This document shows positions 39,120-49,098 of a stretch of 64,000 bases of DNA, in pieces (position 1 is the first letter of the stretch; each line of letters opens with the position of its first letter). The stretch is from Chromobacterium haemolyticum. Lineage in GTDB: Bacteria > Pseudomonadota > Gammaproteobacteria > Burkholderiales > Chromobacteriaceae. The notes beneath the pieces are model-generated. The model saw nothing but the letters and a program-made list of their open reading frames with translations, had not been told where the DNA came from and did not search any database. The DNA lies in contig NZ_MUKU01000021.1 of assembly GCF_002081825.1 (NCBI RefSeq), positions 20,967 through 84,966 on the forward strand, written 5' to 3'. The translations under genes and the position numbers were made by a program.

Positions 39120-39157
39120 GTCGTCCATGCTGCCAATAATCGGCCCGGCTTGTCAAG

Positions 39158-39183
39158 AAAAACCCCGGAGCGCGCCCCGGGGT
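39158..39183 (-). terminator. Intrinsic terminator of the ETF-QO gene
   Basis: Read on -: ACCCCGG, an 8-base loop, CCGGGGT, then TTTTC. It separates the ETF-QO transcript from the leader peptide region. Confidence 0.8.
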
Positions 39184-39201
39184 CTCGCTAAATAATACCG
39201 T

Positions 39202-40836
39202 TTACATATTAGGATAGTTGGGACCGCCGCCGCCTTCCGGCGTGGTCCAGACGATGTTCTGGCTCGGGTCCTTGATGTCGCAGGTCTTGCAGTGCACGCA
39301 GTTCTGCGCATTGATCTGCAAGCGCGGCTCGCCCTCTTCGCGGCCGACGATCTCATACACCCCGGCCGGGCAGTAGCGTTGTTCCGGCGCGTCGTACTTG
39401 GCCAGATTGAGCCGCACCGGCACGCTGGCGTCCTTCAGCTTCAAATGCGACGGCTGGTCTTCGCCGTGATTGGTGTTGGAGATGAACACCGAGGACAGAC
39501 GATCGAAGGTCAACACCCCGTCCGGCTTGGGGTAGGCGATGGGCGAGCACTCGTCAGCCGGCTTCAGGCTTTGATGGTCCGCCTGGTGATGACGCAGCGT
39601 CCACGGCGCCTTGCCGCGGAACAAAAAGGTATCCAGCGCCGAATAAATCATCGCCGGCCACAGGCCCCAGCGGAACGACGGCCGGATATTGCGCACCCGG
39701 TGCAACTCCTCGTACAGCCAGCTCTGCTTGAACTTCTGACTGTAGGCGGTGGCTTCGCGCGCCGGCTGCTCCTGGCCCAACAGTTCAAACACCGCTTCCG
39801 CCGCCAGCATCGCCGACTGCATCGCGGTATGGGTGCCCTTGATCTTGGGCACGTTGAGGAAACCGGCGGTGTCGCCCACCAGCAGACCTCCGGGGAAAGT
39901 CAGCCGCGGCAGGCTTTGCAGGCCGCCCTCGGTCAAGGCGCGCGCGCCGTAGGACAGGCGGCGGCCGCCCTCGAACACCTTGCGGATCGCCGGATGGGTC
40001 TTGAAGCGCTGGAACTCCTCGAACGGCGACAGGTAGGGATTCTGGTAATCCAGGCCGATGACGAAGCCTACCACCACTTGGTTGTTCTCCAAGTGGTACA
40101 TGAAGGAGCCGCCGTAGGTGGCGGTGTCCACCGGCCAGCCCACGGTATGGGTGATGCTGCCCGGCTGGTGCAGTTCCGGCTGCACTTCCCACAACTCCTT
40201 GATGCCGATGCCATAGGTTTGCGGATCGGCACCGTCGTGCAAACGGAAACGCTCAAACAAGGCCTTGGTCAAGGAGCCCCTACAGCCTTCGGCGAAGATG
40301 GTCTGCTTGGCCCACAGCTCCATGCCGGGCTGCCAGGCGTCGGTCTTCTCGCCGTCCTTGCCTATGCCCATGTCGCCGGTGGCCACGCCCTTGACCGAGC
40401 CGTCCTCGTGATAAAGCACTTCGGCGGCGGCGAAGCCGGGGTAGATTTCCACGCCCAGTTCCTCGGCCTGCTGGCCGAGCCAGCGACAGAAGTTGCCGAG
40501 GCTGACGATGTAGTTGCCGTGGTTGTGCATCTGCGGCGGGGTCGGCAGCTGGATGGATTCGGTTTCAGTCAGCAGCAGGAAGCGGTCGGACTTGGCCTCG
40601 GTGTTCAGCGGCGCGCCCTTTTCCTTCCAGTCCGGGATCAGCTCATTGAGCACCCGCGGTTCGATCACCGCGCCGGACAGGATGTGGGCGCCGATTTCCG
40701 AGCCCTTCTCCAATAGACAGACGCTGACCTCCCGGCCCTGCTCCGCCGCCAGCTGCTTCAGGCGAATCGCCGCGGTCAGCCCGGAGGGGCCGCCGCCGAC
40801 GATCACCACATCGTATTCCATGTAATCGCGTTCCAC
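39202..40836 (-). CDS. Electron transfer flavoprotein-ubiquinone oxidoreductase
   Basis: A 544-aa membrane-associated flavoprotein that passes electrons from ETF to ubiquinone. FAD-binding [18 protein letters not shown] at the N-terminus, quinone-site region [38 protein letters not shown] near 340, and a C-terminal 4Fe-4S site [20 protein letters not shown] start (40836) is set by AAGGAG 5 bases upstream. It accepts electrons from acyl-CoA dehydrogenases such as GcdH encoded 4 kb upstream. Confidence 0.95.
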   Translation of the reverse strand: MERDYMEYDVVIVGGGPSGLTAAIRLKQLAAEQGREVSVCLLEKGSEIGAHILSGAVIEPRVLNELIPDWKEKGAPLNTEAKSDRFLLLTETESIQLPTPPQMHNHGNYIVSLGNFCRWLGQQAEELGVEIYPGFAAAEVLYHEDGSVKGVATGDMGIGKDGEKTDAWQPGMELWAKQTIFAEGCRGSLTKALFERFRLHDGADPQTYGIGIKELWEVQPELHQPGSITHTVGWPVDTATYGGSFMYHLENNQVVVGFVIGLDYQNPYLSPFEEFQRFKTHPAIRKVFEGGRRLSYGARALTEGGLQSLPRLTFPGGLLVGDTAGFLNVPKIKGTHTAMQSAMLAAEAVFELLGQEQPAREATAYSQKFKQSWLYEELHRVRNIRPSFRWGLWPAMIYSALDTFLFRGKAPWTLRHHQADHQSLKPADECSPIAYPKPDGVLTFDRLSSVFISNTNHGEDQPSHLKLKDASVPVRLNLAKYDAPEQRYCPAGVYEIVGREEGEPRLQINAQNCVHCKTCDIKDPSQNIVWTTPEGGGGPNYPNM

Positions 40837-40922
40837 TGCATCTCCTTAATCGCGCGCCGGGTTCAAAAGCCCCGCTACCGCATGCATGTTGCATGGCGCG
40901 CGATCAAAAATCAAACAACCGT

Positions 40923-43256
40923 TTAAAAACTGTCAGACGTCCGACCGCCGGCCGCCCGTCTGACTTCAATCTGTAAGGGTTCGCCCTGTTGCAAATGCAC
41001 ATCGCGCTGCGGAAAAGGCAGCTCGATGCCGGCCTTGGCCAACGCCCCGTCTATCATGTGACGCAGATCGCTGGCCACCAGCACGGAATCGGCGTCGCCG
41101 ATGTCCAGCCAGTACTCCAGTTCGAACTCCAGCGCATCGGCGCCGAAGTTGCTGAACAACACCCGCGGCGGCGGCTCCTTGAGCACCAGGCCGTGACGCT
41201 CCGCCTCCGCCAGCAATAGATTGCACACCTCGCGCGGCGGGCTGCCGTAAGCCACGCCGATGGCGATTTTCCGACGAATCCGCCGGTTGCTGTACGTCCA
41301 GTTGGTCACCGCGCTCTCCACGAAGGTGGAGTTGGGGATCAGCGTTTCGATGCCGTCGCCGGCGCGCACCACCGAAGAACGCAGCCCTATGCTGCTGACG
41401 GTGCCGCTGATGCCGCCGACCTGGACGAAGTCGCCCACTTTCAGCGGCCGCTCCACCAAGAGCATCACGCCGCTGATCAGGTTCTTCAGCAGGTTCTGAG
41501 TGCCGAAGCCGATGCCGATCGCCAGCGCGCCGCCCAGAAAGGCGAACACCGTCAGCGGAATCTTGACCAGGTTGAGCGCGAACACCACCAGCAGGGCGAT
41601 CACGCAGACATAACTCCAGCGCCACCAGATATTGGCGGCGGCCTCGCTGAAACCCAGCCTATGCGTGGCCAAACGCCGCAAAGCGCGCAGCAGCGCGGTG
41701 CTGGCGGCGTAGCCTATCAGCAGCACCAGGATGGCGCCCAGACTCTTGCCTATGGTCACGCTGCGGGTGGCCTGCACTTTCTGGCCGTTGATCTCCACGC
41801 TGTCGTCGGCGCTGAACAGTTCATAATTCCACAGCGCCCGCGCCGCCTGCAACACGCGCTCGCTCAGCCGGCGTGACACCTCCTGCGACGTGCCCTCCGC
41901 CGGCGCGCCGACGTCGAACTCCTGCTGCAACAGCAGAATGCCGGTCAAAGCCGCCTGCACCGGCTGCTGAGCGGCGTTGACGATATCCAGCCGCTGACGC
42001 AGCAGCTGCAGCATGGCCAGCGCGTGGCCGCTACCGCGGTCCAGACCGATCTCATGCTGCACGTCCGCCATCTTGGCCATCGTCAGCTCGGCCTCTTTTT
42101 GCAGATAGTCGCGCACCGCGCCCAACTCCTCGCCGGCCTGGCGGCTGGCGCTGGCCACTTCGGCCAAGTTGGCCGCCTTGCCTGTATACAGCTGGTAGCG
42201 GTATTCCCAAATACCGCCTTCCTGTGAATTGGCCTCTTGCCGGATGCGCGTCAGTTGCACCGCGAGGTCGCTATTGTCCAGAGCCTGGCGTTGCTCGACT
42301 GTGCGCTGGGTCAAATCCTGTAACAGCGCGGCCTGCGCCAGCGCGTCCTTTTTCTGCTTCAACGCGGCCAGTTGCTTCTCCAGCTCCTCCAACTCGGCCT
42401 TGACCCGGCGGCGGCGTTGCTCATGCGCGCCCATTTCCCGCTCCAGCCGCAGTCGTTCCTCCCCCAAGCGCCGCTGCACCCCGTCCAGCTCGGCCGGCTG
42501 AAAGCGGACCTGTTTGCCGATGCCGTCCAGTTGCTTGCGCCAAAGCTCCAGCTGCGCCTGCAAGGTTTGCTGGCGGATGCGCAACACCTGTCCCAAGGCG
42601 TCGAACTGCAACAGCTCCGATGCGCTGATGTCTCGGCGCCAGCGCGCGCCGTCCATCTTCCAGCGTAGCGCCTCGGCCTCTCCGGCCGCCGCGCCCTCCA
42701 ACTGTTCCCGCACCTGGCGCAAGCTCACTTCATTCAGCTTGAGGCTGTTGCGCATCGCCTCCTGCATCTGCGACAACATCAGTTGCTGAGCCTGCTGGGT
42801 CTCTTTCTCCCAGCCGCCGGTCTGCAATCGGCTGCGCAAACCTTCCACCAAGGACACCGGATAGGGGCCGGCTTGCGCGAAGCCGCTCCAGTTCCGCAAA
42901 GCCTCCTCGGCCTCGGCTTGCTGCCTCAGCCTCTGATCGCGTTCGCCCGCGAGATCCAGCTGCCAGGCGTAGGACGCCACCAAACGTTCCAGCAAGGCGC
43001 GCCGAAACAGCAGCTCGCCCGGCGTCACGCCGGCCGGCAGCTTGTCCAGCTTGATGGTTTCCAATTGATCCAGCGCCTGCTGCCCTTCGGCCAACTTGTC
43101 CGCCAAGCTGACCGCGGGCGCCGAAGCCATCTGCTTGGCCGCGGGCTTGGGCGTTGCTGGCAAGGCCGCGTAAGCCGCGGCGCTCGACAAGAACCCGGCA
43201 AGCAAGCAACAGGTGAAAAAGAAGCGGCTCTTCACGCTAGGCATTTCATTGAACAT
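40923..43256 (-). CDS. Large MscS-family mechanosensitive channel
   Basis: A 777-aa inner-membrane channel. After a signal peptide (FFFTCCLLAGFLSSAAAYA) comes a long periplasmic domain rich in coiled coil (residues 40-520, many Gln/Glu/Leu), then three or more helices (IGKSLGAILVLLIGYAAS, WWRWSYVCVIALLVVFALNL, FAFLGGALAIGIGFGTQNLL) and the MscS beta domain (ERPLKVGDFVQVGGISGTVS, IPNSTFVESAVTNWTYSN). It opens under membrane tension to release solutes. It is smaller than MscK (about 1100 aa). ATG 43256 has AAGG upstream. Confidence 0.9.
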   Translation of the reverse strand: MFNEMPSVKSRFFFTCCLLAGFLSSAAAYAALPATPKPAAKQMASAPAVSLADKLAEGQQALDQLETIKLDKLPAGVTPGELLFRRALLERLVASYAWQLDLAGERDQRLRQQAEAEEALRNWSGFAQAGPYPVSLVEGLRSRLQTGGWEKETQQAQQLMLSQMQEAMRNSLKLNEVSLRQVREQLEGAAAGEAEALRWKMDGARWRRDISASELLQFDALGQVLRIRQQTLQAQLELWRKQLDGIGKQVRFQPAELDGVQRRLGEERLRLEREMGAHEQRRRRVKAELEELEKQLAALKQKKDALAQAALLQDLTQRTVEQRQALDNSDLAVQLTRIRQEANSQEGGIWEYRYQLYTGKAANLAEVASASRQAGEELGAVRDYLQKEAELTMAKMADVQHEIGLDRGSGHALAMLQLLRQRLDIVNAAQQPVQAALTGILLLQQEFDVGAPAEGTSQEVSRRLSERVLQAARALWNYELFSADDSVEINGQKVQATRSVTIGKSLGAILVLLIGYAASTALLRALRRLATHRLGFSEAAANIWWRWSYVCVIALLVVFALNLVKIPLTVFAFLGGALAIGIGFGTQNLLKNLISGVMLLVERPLKVGDFVQVGGISGTVSSIGLRSSVVRAGDGIETLIPNSTFVESAVTNWTYSNRRIRRKIAIGVAYGSPPREVCNLLLAEAERHGLVLKEPPPRVLFSNFGADALEFELEYWLDIGDADSVLVASDLRHMIDGALAKAGIELPFPQRDVHLQQGEPLQIEVRRAAGGRTSDSF

Positions 43257-43368
43257 GGTGGTGGACCTTGCCCCGGCGCAGACCGCCGACGGCAACTCGA
43301 CGGCGCATTTTCGCACGAATCCGCAGGCGACACCCAGACGCAGAAAATGCCGAAAGCATGGCAATGCG

Positions 43369-44562
43369 TCAGATCACGCCCGCGTCGCGCAAACGGGCGA
43401 TAGCCTCGGCGTCGTAACCGGCCTGCTCCAGCAAGGCGTCGGTATGCTGCCCCAGCCGGGGCGGCGCGTCGCGATATTGCGGCGGCGTGTCCGACAGTTT
43501 GATCGGGCAGGCCACCAGAGGCACCGCCTCGCCGTCCAAGCCCAGCAGTTCGATCTGCATCCGGCGGTGCCGGATTTGCGGGTCGGCGAAGGCCTCATCC
43601 ACGGTGTTGATCGGCCCGCAGGGGACGCCAGCCTGGTCCAGTTGCGCCAGCCAGGCGTCGCGCGGCTGAGCCAGGAAGCCGGCGGCCAACAAGGGCACCA
43701 ACACGTCCCGGTGCGCGACGCGCTGCGGATTGCTGGCGAAGCGGGGATCGTCGGCCAGTTCCGGGCAGCCAATCAGTTCGCACACCGAGCGGAACTGCCG
43801 GTCGTTGCCGCAGGCCAGGATGAAGTGGCCGTCGCCGGCGCACTTGAACACCTGATAGGGCACGATATTGGGATGGGCGTTGCCCAGGCGCGGCGGCACT
43901 GCGCCGCCCACCAACCAGTTCATATTGACGTTGGCCAACATCGCCAGCGCGCAGTCAAACAAGGCCATGTCGATATGCTGGCCGCGGCCGCTGCCTTGAC
44001 GCGCCCACAAGGCGGCCTGGATCGCGTTGGCGGCGTAGAGCCCGGTGAACAGATCGGTGACCGCCACCCCTACCTTATGCGGTTCGCCGTCGGCCGGGCC
44101 GGTGATGCTCATCAGGCCGGACATGCCCTGCACGATGTAGTCGTAGCCGGCCATCTGCGCGTACGGCCCGTCCTGGCCGAAGCCGGTGACCGAGCAATAC
44201 ACCAGCCGCGGGTTGAGTTCGGCCAGGCTGGCGTAGTCCAGCCCGTACTTGGCCAGCCCGCCCACCTTGTAGTTTTCAATCAGCACGTCGGCGTCGGCGG
44301 CCAGCCGGCGGACGATCTCCTGCCCCTCCGGCTTGGCGATGTCCACCGTCAGCGATTTCTTGCCGCGGTTGGCGCACAGAAAATAGGCGGCGGTGCCGTC
44401 CGGCAGGCTGGGCGGCGCCCATTGCCGGGTATCGTCGCCGCAACCCGGGCGCTCCACCTTGATCACTTCCGCGCCCAGGTCGGCCAGCAACTGGCCGGTC
44501 CACGGCCCCGCCAATACCCTGGACAAATCCAATACCTTGATGCCTTCCAGCGCGCCCGTCAT
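43369..44562 (-). CDS. Family III (CaiB/BaiF) CoA-transferase, likely glutarate CoA-transferase
   Basis: A 397-aa enzyme. N-terminal LEGIKVLDLSRVLAGPWTGQ, LADLGAEVIKVERPG, the catalytic Asp in GVAVTDLFTGLYA near residue 170, and GQHIDMALFDCALAML. GGGAGA sets ATG 44562. Its upstream neighbour is glutaryl-CoA dehydrogenase; CoA-transferases of this family next to gcdH activate glutarate using succinyl-CoA (mammalian SUGCT is the model). That substrate is an inference from context. Confidence 0.88.
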   Translation of the reverse strand: MTGALEGIKVLDLSRVLAGPWTGQLLADLGAEVIKVERPGCGDDTRQWAPPSLPDGTAAYFLCANRGKKSLTVDIAKPEGQEIVRRLAADADVLIENYKVGGLAKYGLDYASLAELNPRLVYCSVTGFGQDGPYAQMAGYDYIVQGMSGLMSITGPADGEPHKVGVAVTDLFTGLYAANAIQAALWARQGSGRGQHIDMALFDCALAMLANVNMNWLVGGAVPPRLGNAHPNIVPYQVFKCAGDGHFILACGNDRQFRSVCELIGCPELADDPRFASNPQRVAHRDVLVPLLAAGFLAQPRDAWLAQLDQAGVPCGPINTVDEAFADPQIRHRRMQIELLGLDGEAVPLVACPIKLSDTPPQYRDAPPRLGQHTDALLEQAGYDAEAIARLRDAGVI

Positions 44563-44591
44563 CTGCGTCTCCCGATACATGCAGCCCATCG

Positions 44592-44619
44592 AAAAAAAAG
44601 CGGCCCGGCAAGCCGGGCC
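44592..44619 (-). terminator. Intrinsic terminator after gcdH
   Basis: Read on -: GGCCCGGC, loop TT, GCCGGGCC, then GC and eight T. It lies between gcdH and the CoA-transferase gene, so the second gene is expressed by read-through or its own promoter. Confidence 0.8.
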
Positions 44620-44640
44620 TCCAAGGACAGACAGGAATAA

Positions 44641-44669
44641 CGGCGCGGCCGGCCTCCCGGCCGCGCCGG
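44641..44669. terminator. Strong GC hairpin directly after gcdH
   Basis: CGGCGCGGCCGG (44641-44652) and CCGGCCGCGCCGG (44657-44669) form a stem of about 12 bp without a T-tract. It may protect the gcdH message or help termination at the next hairpin. Confidence 0.5.
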
Positions 44670-44673
44670 CTTA

Positions 44674-45861
44674 TCAGGCAAACGCCTGAATACCGGTCTG
44701 GGCTCGGCCCAGAATCAAGGCATGCACATCATGCGTGCCTTCGTAAGTGTTGACCGCCTCCAAGTTCATCACATGACGGATGACGTGGAATTCGTCGGCG
44801 ATGCCGTTGCCACCGTGCATATCGCGCGACAGCCGGGCGATGTCCAGCGCCTTGCCGCAGTTGTTGCGCTTGATCAGAGAGATCATTTCCGGCGCGGCCT
44901 TGCCCTCGTCCATCAAGCGCCCCACGCGCAGCGCAGCGTGCAGGCCCAGCGTAATTTCAGTCTGCATATTGGCCAGCTTCAGCTGGATCAGTTGATTGGC
45001 GGCCAGCGGGCGGCCGAACTGCTTGCGGTCCAGCGTGTACTGACGCGCCGCGTGCCAGCAGAATTCGGCGGCGCCCAGCGCCCCCCAGGCGATGCCGTAA
45101 CGCGCCTTGTTCAGGCAGCCGAACGGCCCTTTCAAACCCTTGACGCCCGGCAGGATGGCGTCCTCCGGCACCAGCACGTCGTCCATCACGATCTCGCCGG
45201 TGACGGAGGCGCGCAGCGAGAACTTGCCGTGGATTTTGGGCGCGGACAGGCCGGCCATGCCCTTCTCCAGCACAAAGCCGCGGATTTCATCGTCGTCGTC
45301 CTTGGCCCAGACCACGAACACATCGGCCTGCGGGCTGTTGGTGATCCACATCTTGCTGCCGTTGAGCAGATAGCCGCCGTCCACTTTGCGCGCCCGCGTC
45401 TTCATGCTGGCCGGGTCCGAGCCGGAGTCCGGTTCGGTCAGGCCGAAACAGCCCAGCCATTCGCCGCTGGCCAATCGCGGCAGGTATTTGTCTTTCTGCG
45501 CGTCCGAGCCGTAGGCCCAGATCGGGTGCATCACCAAGCTGGACTGCACGCTCATCGCCGAGCGATAGCCGGAATCCACCCGCTCCACCTCGCGCGCCAC
45601 CAGGCCGTAGGCCACGTGGTTGAGACCGGCGCAGCCATAGCCTTCGATGGTGCAACCCAGTAGGCCAAGCTCGCCCATCTCGTTGATGATTTCACGGTCG
45701 AAGCGTTCTTCGCGGTTGGCGCTCAATACCCGCGGAAACAGTTTGTCCTGACAGTAGTCATAAGCGCTCTGCTGCACCATGCGTTCTTCTTCGCTCAGGC
45801 ATTCGGCCAAAAGCAAAGGATCGTCCCAGCTGAACGGCGCGCGACTGGAGGGGGCTGCCAT
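44674..45861 (-). CDS. gcdH: Glutaryl-CoA dehydrogenase
   Basis: A 395-aa acyl-CoA dehydrogenase that oxidises and decarboxylates glutaryl-CoA to crotonyl-CoA. Family features: [19 protein letters not shown] near 140, [18 protein letters not shown], an Arg in the active-site region ([20 protein letters not shown]), and the catalytic Glu in [20 protein letters not shown] near 370. It passes electrons to ETF and then ETF-QO. The gene is divergent from iclR, and the space between contains two IclR-like operators. Confidence 0.95.
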   Translation of the reverse strand: MAAPSSRAPFSWDDPLLLAECLSEEERMVQQSAYDYCQDKLFPRVLSANREERFDREIINEMGELGLLGCTIEGYGCAGLNHVAYGLVAREVERVDSGYRSAMSVQSSLVMHPIWAYGSDAQKDKYLPRLASGEWLGCFGLTEPDSGSDPASMKTRARKVDGGYLLNGSKMWITNSPQADVFVVWAKDDDDEIRGFVLEKGMAGLSAPKIHGKFSLRASVTGEIVMDDVLVPEDAILPGVKGLKGPFGCLNKARYGIAWGALGAAEFCWHAARQYTLDRKQFGRPLAANQLIQLKLANMQTEITLGLHAALRVGRLMDEGKAAPEMISLIKRNNCGKALDIARLSRDMHGGNGIADEFHVIRHVMNLEAVNTYEGTHDVHALILGRAQTGIQAFA

Positions 45862-45884
45862 AAGTTCTGTCTCCGCGTTAACTT

Positions 45885-45921
45885 GTTCCGCATTGCGGAA
45901 CTTGGTTTCACATTGCAGAAT
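45885..45921. promoter_or_regulatory. Two IclR-type operator sites between gcdH and iclR
   Basis: Site 1, GTTCCGCATTGCGGAAC (45885-45901), is a perfect 17-bp palindrome and fits the IclR consensus GTTCC-N7-GGAAC. Site 2, GTTTCACATTGCAGAAT (45905-45921), is a weaker copy. The centres are 20 bases apart, about two helical turns, as expected for cooperative binding. They would control both divergent genes. Confidence 0.8.
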
Positions 45922-46014
45922 AGGCTAATCGCCGTCTGGACGGATGTAAAGCGTTTTTGCGAAACTCGACGCCCGCCCGCAGCGCGCAACCCAAGCGGAG
46001 GCTCACGAAACAAG

Positions 46015-46791
46015 ATGGATGCAATGGATTTGGAAACGGATAAGGACCGGTTGTTCGTCACCGCGCTGGCGCGCGGGCTGGAAGTGCTGGCGGCGTTTCG
46101 CCCCGGCGAGCTAGCGCTGTCCAACCAGGAGCTGGCCAAACGCACCGGCCTGCCCAAATCAACAGTGTCGCGTTTGAGCTACACCCTGACCCGGCTGGGC
46201 TATCTGGCTCAGGACGAGGCCAGCGGCCACTACCGGCTGGGACTGGCGGTGCTGGCCTTGGGCTCCACGGTCTTGGCCAGCTACGACATCCGCCAGATCG
46301 CCGGGCCGCTGATGCGCGAGTTCGCTCTGGAACAAGGCATGTCCATCAGCCTGGCGCTGCGCGACGGCAGCGATATGGTTTATCTGGAAACTTGCCGCAG
46401 CCCGGCGCGCATCTCGGTGCAGCTGACTGTGGGTTCACGGGTGCCGCTGGCCACCACCGCCATAGGCCGCGCCTATTACGCCGGCTTGCCGGTGACCGAG
46501 CAGCTCAAGCTGCAGCCGGTGCTGGCCGCGCGCTACGGCGTGGAATGGGGGGAAATCAGCACGCGCTTGGAGGAGGCCCGCCAAGACTATCTGCGCCAAG
46601 GCTATTCCGCGTCCTTTGGAGAGTATGAACCGGATGTGATGGCGGTGGGCGTGCACTTGGCCGTGCCCGGCCAGCCGGCGATGGCGCTGAACGCCAGCGG
46701 CCCAGCCTTCGCCTTGAACGAAAGCGCGATGCGCGAACGCATCGCGCCGGCGCTGCAAGCGCTTCGGCTGCGCCTGGCGCCGCCGGGCTGA
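46015..46791 (+). CDS. IclR family regulator of the glutarate genes
   Basis: A 258-aa regulator. The N-terminal winged helix has LSNQELAKRTGLPKSTVSRL near residue 35-55; the C-terminal effector domain has RDGSDMVYLETCRSP, VPLATTAIGRAYYAGL and MALNASGPAFALNE. ATG 46015 fits the family N-terminus; the open frame extends 44 codons upstream through the operator region and is rejected. It most likely controls gcdH, perhaps with glutarate or a related compound as ligand, like GcdR-type regulators. Confidence 0.88.
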   Translation: MDAMDLETDKDRLFVTALARGLEVLAAFRPGELALSNQELAKRTGLPKSTVSRLSYTLTRLGYLAQDEASGHYRLGLAVLALGSTVLASYDIRQIAGPLMREFALEQGMSISLALRDGSDMVYLETCRSPARISVQLTVGSRVPLATTAIGRAYYAGLPVTEQLKLQPVLAARYGVEWGEISTRLEEARQDYLRQGYSASFGEYEPDVMAVGVHLAVPGQPAMALNASGPAFALNESAMRERIAPALQALRLRLAPPG

Positions 46792-46799
46792 GCGCGCGT

Positions 46800-47234
46800 T
46801 CAAGCGGACTGGATGTAATGGACCAGGTGATTGATCACCTGCTCCTGCTCCTCTATGGTGGCGCGGACCAAGTCGCCGATGGACAACATGCCCATCACAT
46901 CGCTGCCTTCCAGCACCGGCAGGTGGCGAATCCGCTTTTCCGTCATCAGGCCCATACAGTCGTCCAGCGTCTGGCTGGGCGTCACGTAAACCACGCGGCT
47001 GGTCATGATGTCTCGCACCTTGGTACCGGCGGAGGTGCGGCCCTGCAATACGATGCGCCGCGCGTAATCACGTTCGGAGAAGATGCCGACGATGCCGCCC
47101 TCCTCCATCACCAGCACCGCCCCGATGTCGTTTTCCGCCATCACCTGCAAAGCCTGGAACACCGTGCTCTCCGGGTTCACATAGACCAAGGCGCGGTTTG
47201 GCTTGCTGTCCAACAACTGTCTTACCGTTTGCAT
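46800..47234 (-). CDS. Tandem CBS-domain protein
   Basis: A 144-aa protein consisting almost wholly of two CBS motifs: VYVNPESTVFQALQVMAEND with GIFSERDYARRIV, and VVYVTPSQTLDDCMGLM with VMGMLSIGDLVRATI. Stand-alone CBS pairs bind adenine nucleotides and act as energy sensors; the partner is unknown. AGGGGAC 5 bases before ATG 47234 sets the start. It is convergent with iclR (8-base gap). Confidence 0.88.
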   Translation of the reverse strand: MQTVRQLLDSKPNRALVYVNPESTVFQALQVMAENDIGAVLVMEEGGIVGIFSERDYARRIVLQGRTSAGTKVRDIMTSRVVYVTPSQTLDDCMGLMTEKRIRHLPVLEGSDVMGMLSIGDLVRATIEEQEQVINHLVHYIQSA

Positions 47235-47388
47235 GCATGTCCCCTTTCAAACCGGCAATCCGGCCGTTCCCGTGGCCCTCTCCCGCCGCCAGACGACGCG
47301 GACGAGCGCCTACCAATCCACTATAGCGCAGGCTGCGGCGCCTCGGTAAACGCGCGAGCCTGCCCCAAGGCCGGAACCTCGCCGCTCC

Positions 47389-48315
<927 letters not shown>

Positions 48316-48372
48316 CTAATGGTCTGATCTGTTGCATTTTAATCAAGTCGGTTAATGAACTGTAATTTATTA

Positions 48373-48398
48373 ATTGCAGAACAATGGCATTCTGCAAT
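48373..48398. promoter_or_regulatory. TetR-type operator upstream of the efflux operon
   Basis: ATTGCAGAA (48373-48381), 8-base spacer, TTCTGCAAT (48390-48398): a perfect 9-bp inverted repeat. It is flanked by direct repeats TTAATGAAC at 48352-48360 and 48412-48420. The site lies 42 bases before the tetR ATG. It suits autorepression and control of the efflux genes. Confidence 0.7.
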
Positions 48399-48440
48399 AC
48401 ATTCCACATCATTAATGAACCGATATTCATCTATATCCCA

Positions 48441-49097
48441 ATGGCACAAGTCCCCGCCTCGCGCTGGCAGCGCAAAAAAGACGCTCGCCCCAGCGAAATC
48501 CTGGACGCCGCGCTGACCCTGTTCGTAGAGAAAGGCTTCAGCGCCACCAAGATGGAAGACATCGCCCGCGCCGCCGGCGTGACCAAGGGCACACCCTATC
48601 TGTACTTCCAGAACAAGGAAGAAATCTTCAAAGCCATGGTGCGCCACCATCTGTCCAGTCGACTCAACGCCTTCGTCGAACTGGAACAGCAACACACGGG
48701 GCCGGTGGGCGAGCTGCTGCAAATCCTCCTGCTCAAGTGGTGGGATGAAGTGGGCGCCACGCCGGCCGCCGGCCTGTGCAAGCTGGCCATAGCCGAAGCC
48801 ACCAATTTCCCGGAACTGGCGCGCTTCTACTCCTCGGAAGTGATTTCCCCCTGTTTGAGCATGATCGAGCACATCCTGCGCCGCGGCATGGACAGCGGCG
48901 AATTCCGCGTCCTGCCCATCGCCAGCAGCAGCGACGCTCTGCTGGCCCCCCTGGTGATGGCGATGACCTGGGCCCACTCCTTCGCCAAAGTGGTGCCCGA
49001 TGTCTGCGGCTACTCGCATCAATACTCCCGCGCGCACCTGAGCGAAGCCTTGCAGTTGGTGCTGCAAGGCCTAATGAATCCCACCTACGAGAATTGA
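48441..49097 (+). CDS. TetR family repressor of the RND efflux operon
   Basis: A 218-aa regulator. The N-terminal helix-turn-helix is FSATKMEDIARAAGVTKGTP with YLYFQNKEEIFKAMV; the C-terminal ligand domain is unassigned. ATG 48441 (MAQVPASRW) is chosen because the longer frame from 48384 would run through the operator. No good Shine-Dalgarno is visible. It is 1 base from the adaptor gene, so it is the first gene of the operon and probably senses a pump substrate. Confidence 0.88.
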   Translation: MAQVPASRWQRKKDARPSEILDAALTLFVEKGFSATKMEDIARAAGVTKGTPYLYFQNKEEIFKAMVRHHLSSRLNAFVELEQQHTGPVGELLQILLLKWWDEVGATPAAGLCKLAIAEATNFPELARFYSSEVISPCLSMIEHILRRGMDSGEFRVLPIASSSDALLAPLVMAMTWAHSFAKVVPDVCGYSHQYSRAHLSEALQLVLQGLMNPTYEN

Positions 49098-49098
49098 C

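Noticed and set aside
45883..46014. Longer start of the IclR gene
   Set aside because: It would encode protein across the palindromic operators; family members start near MDLETDKDR.
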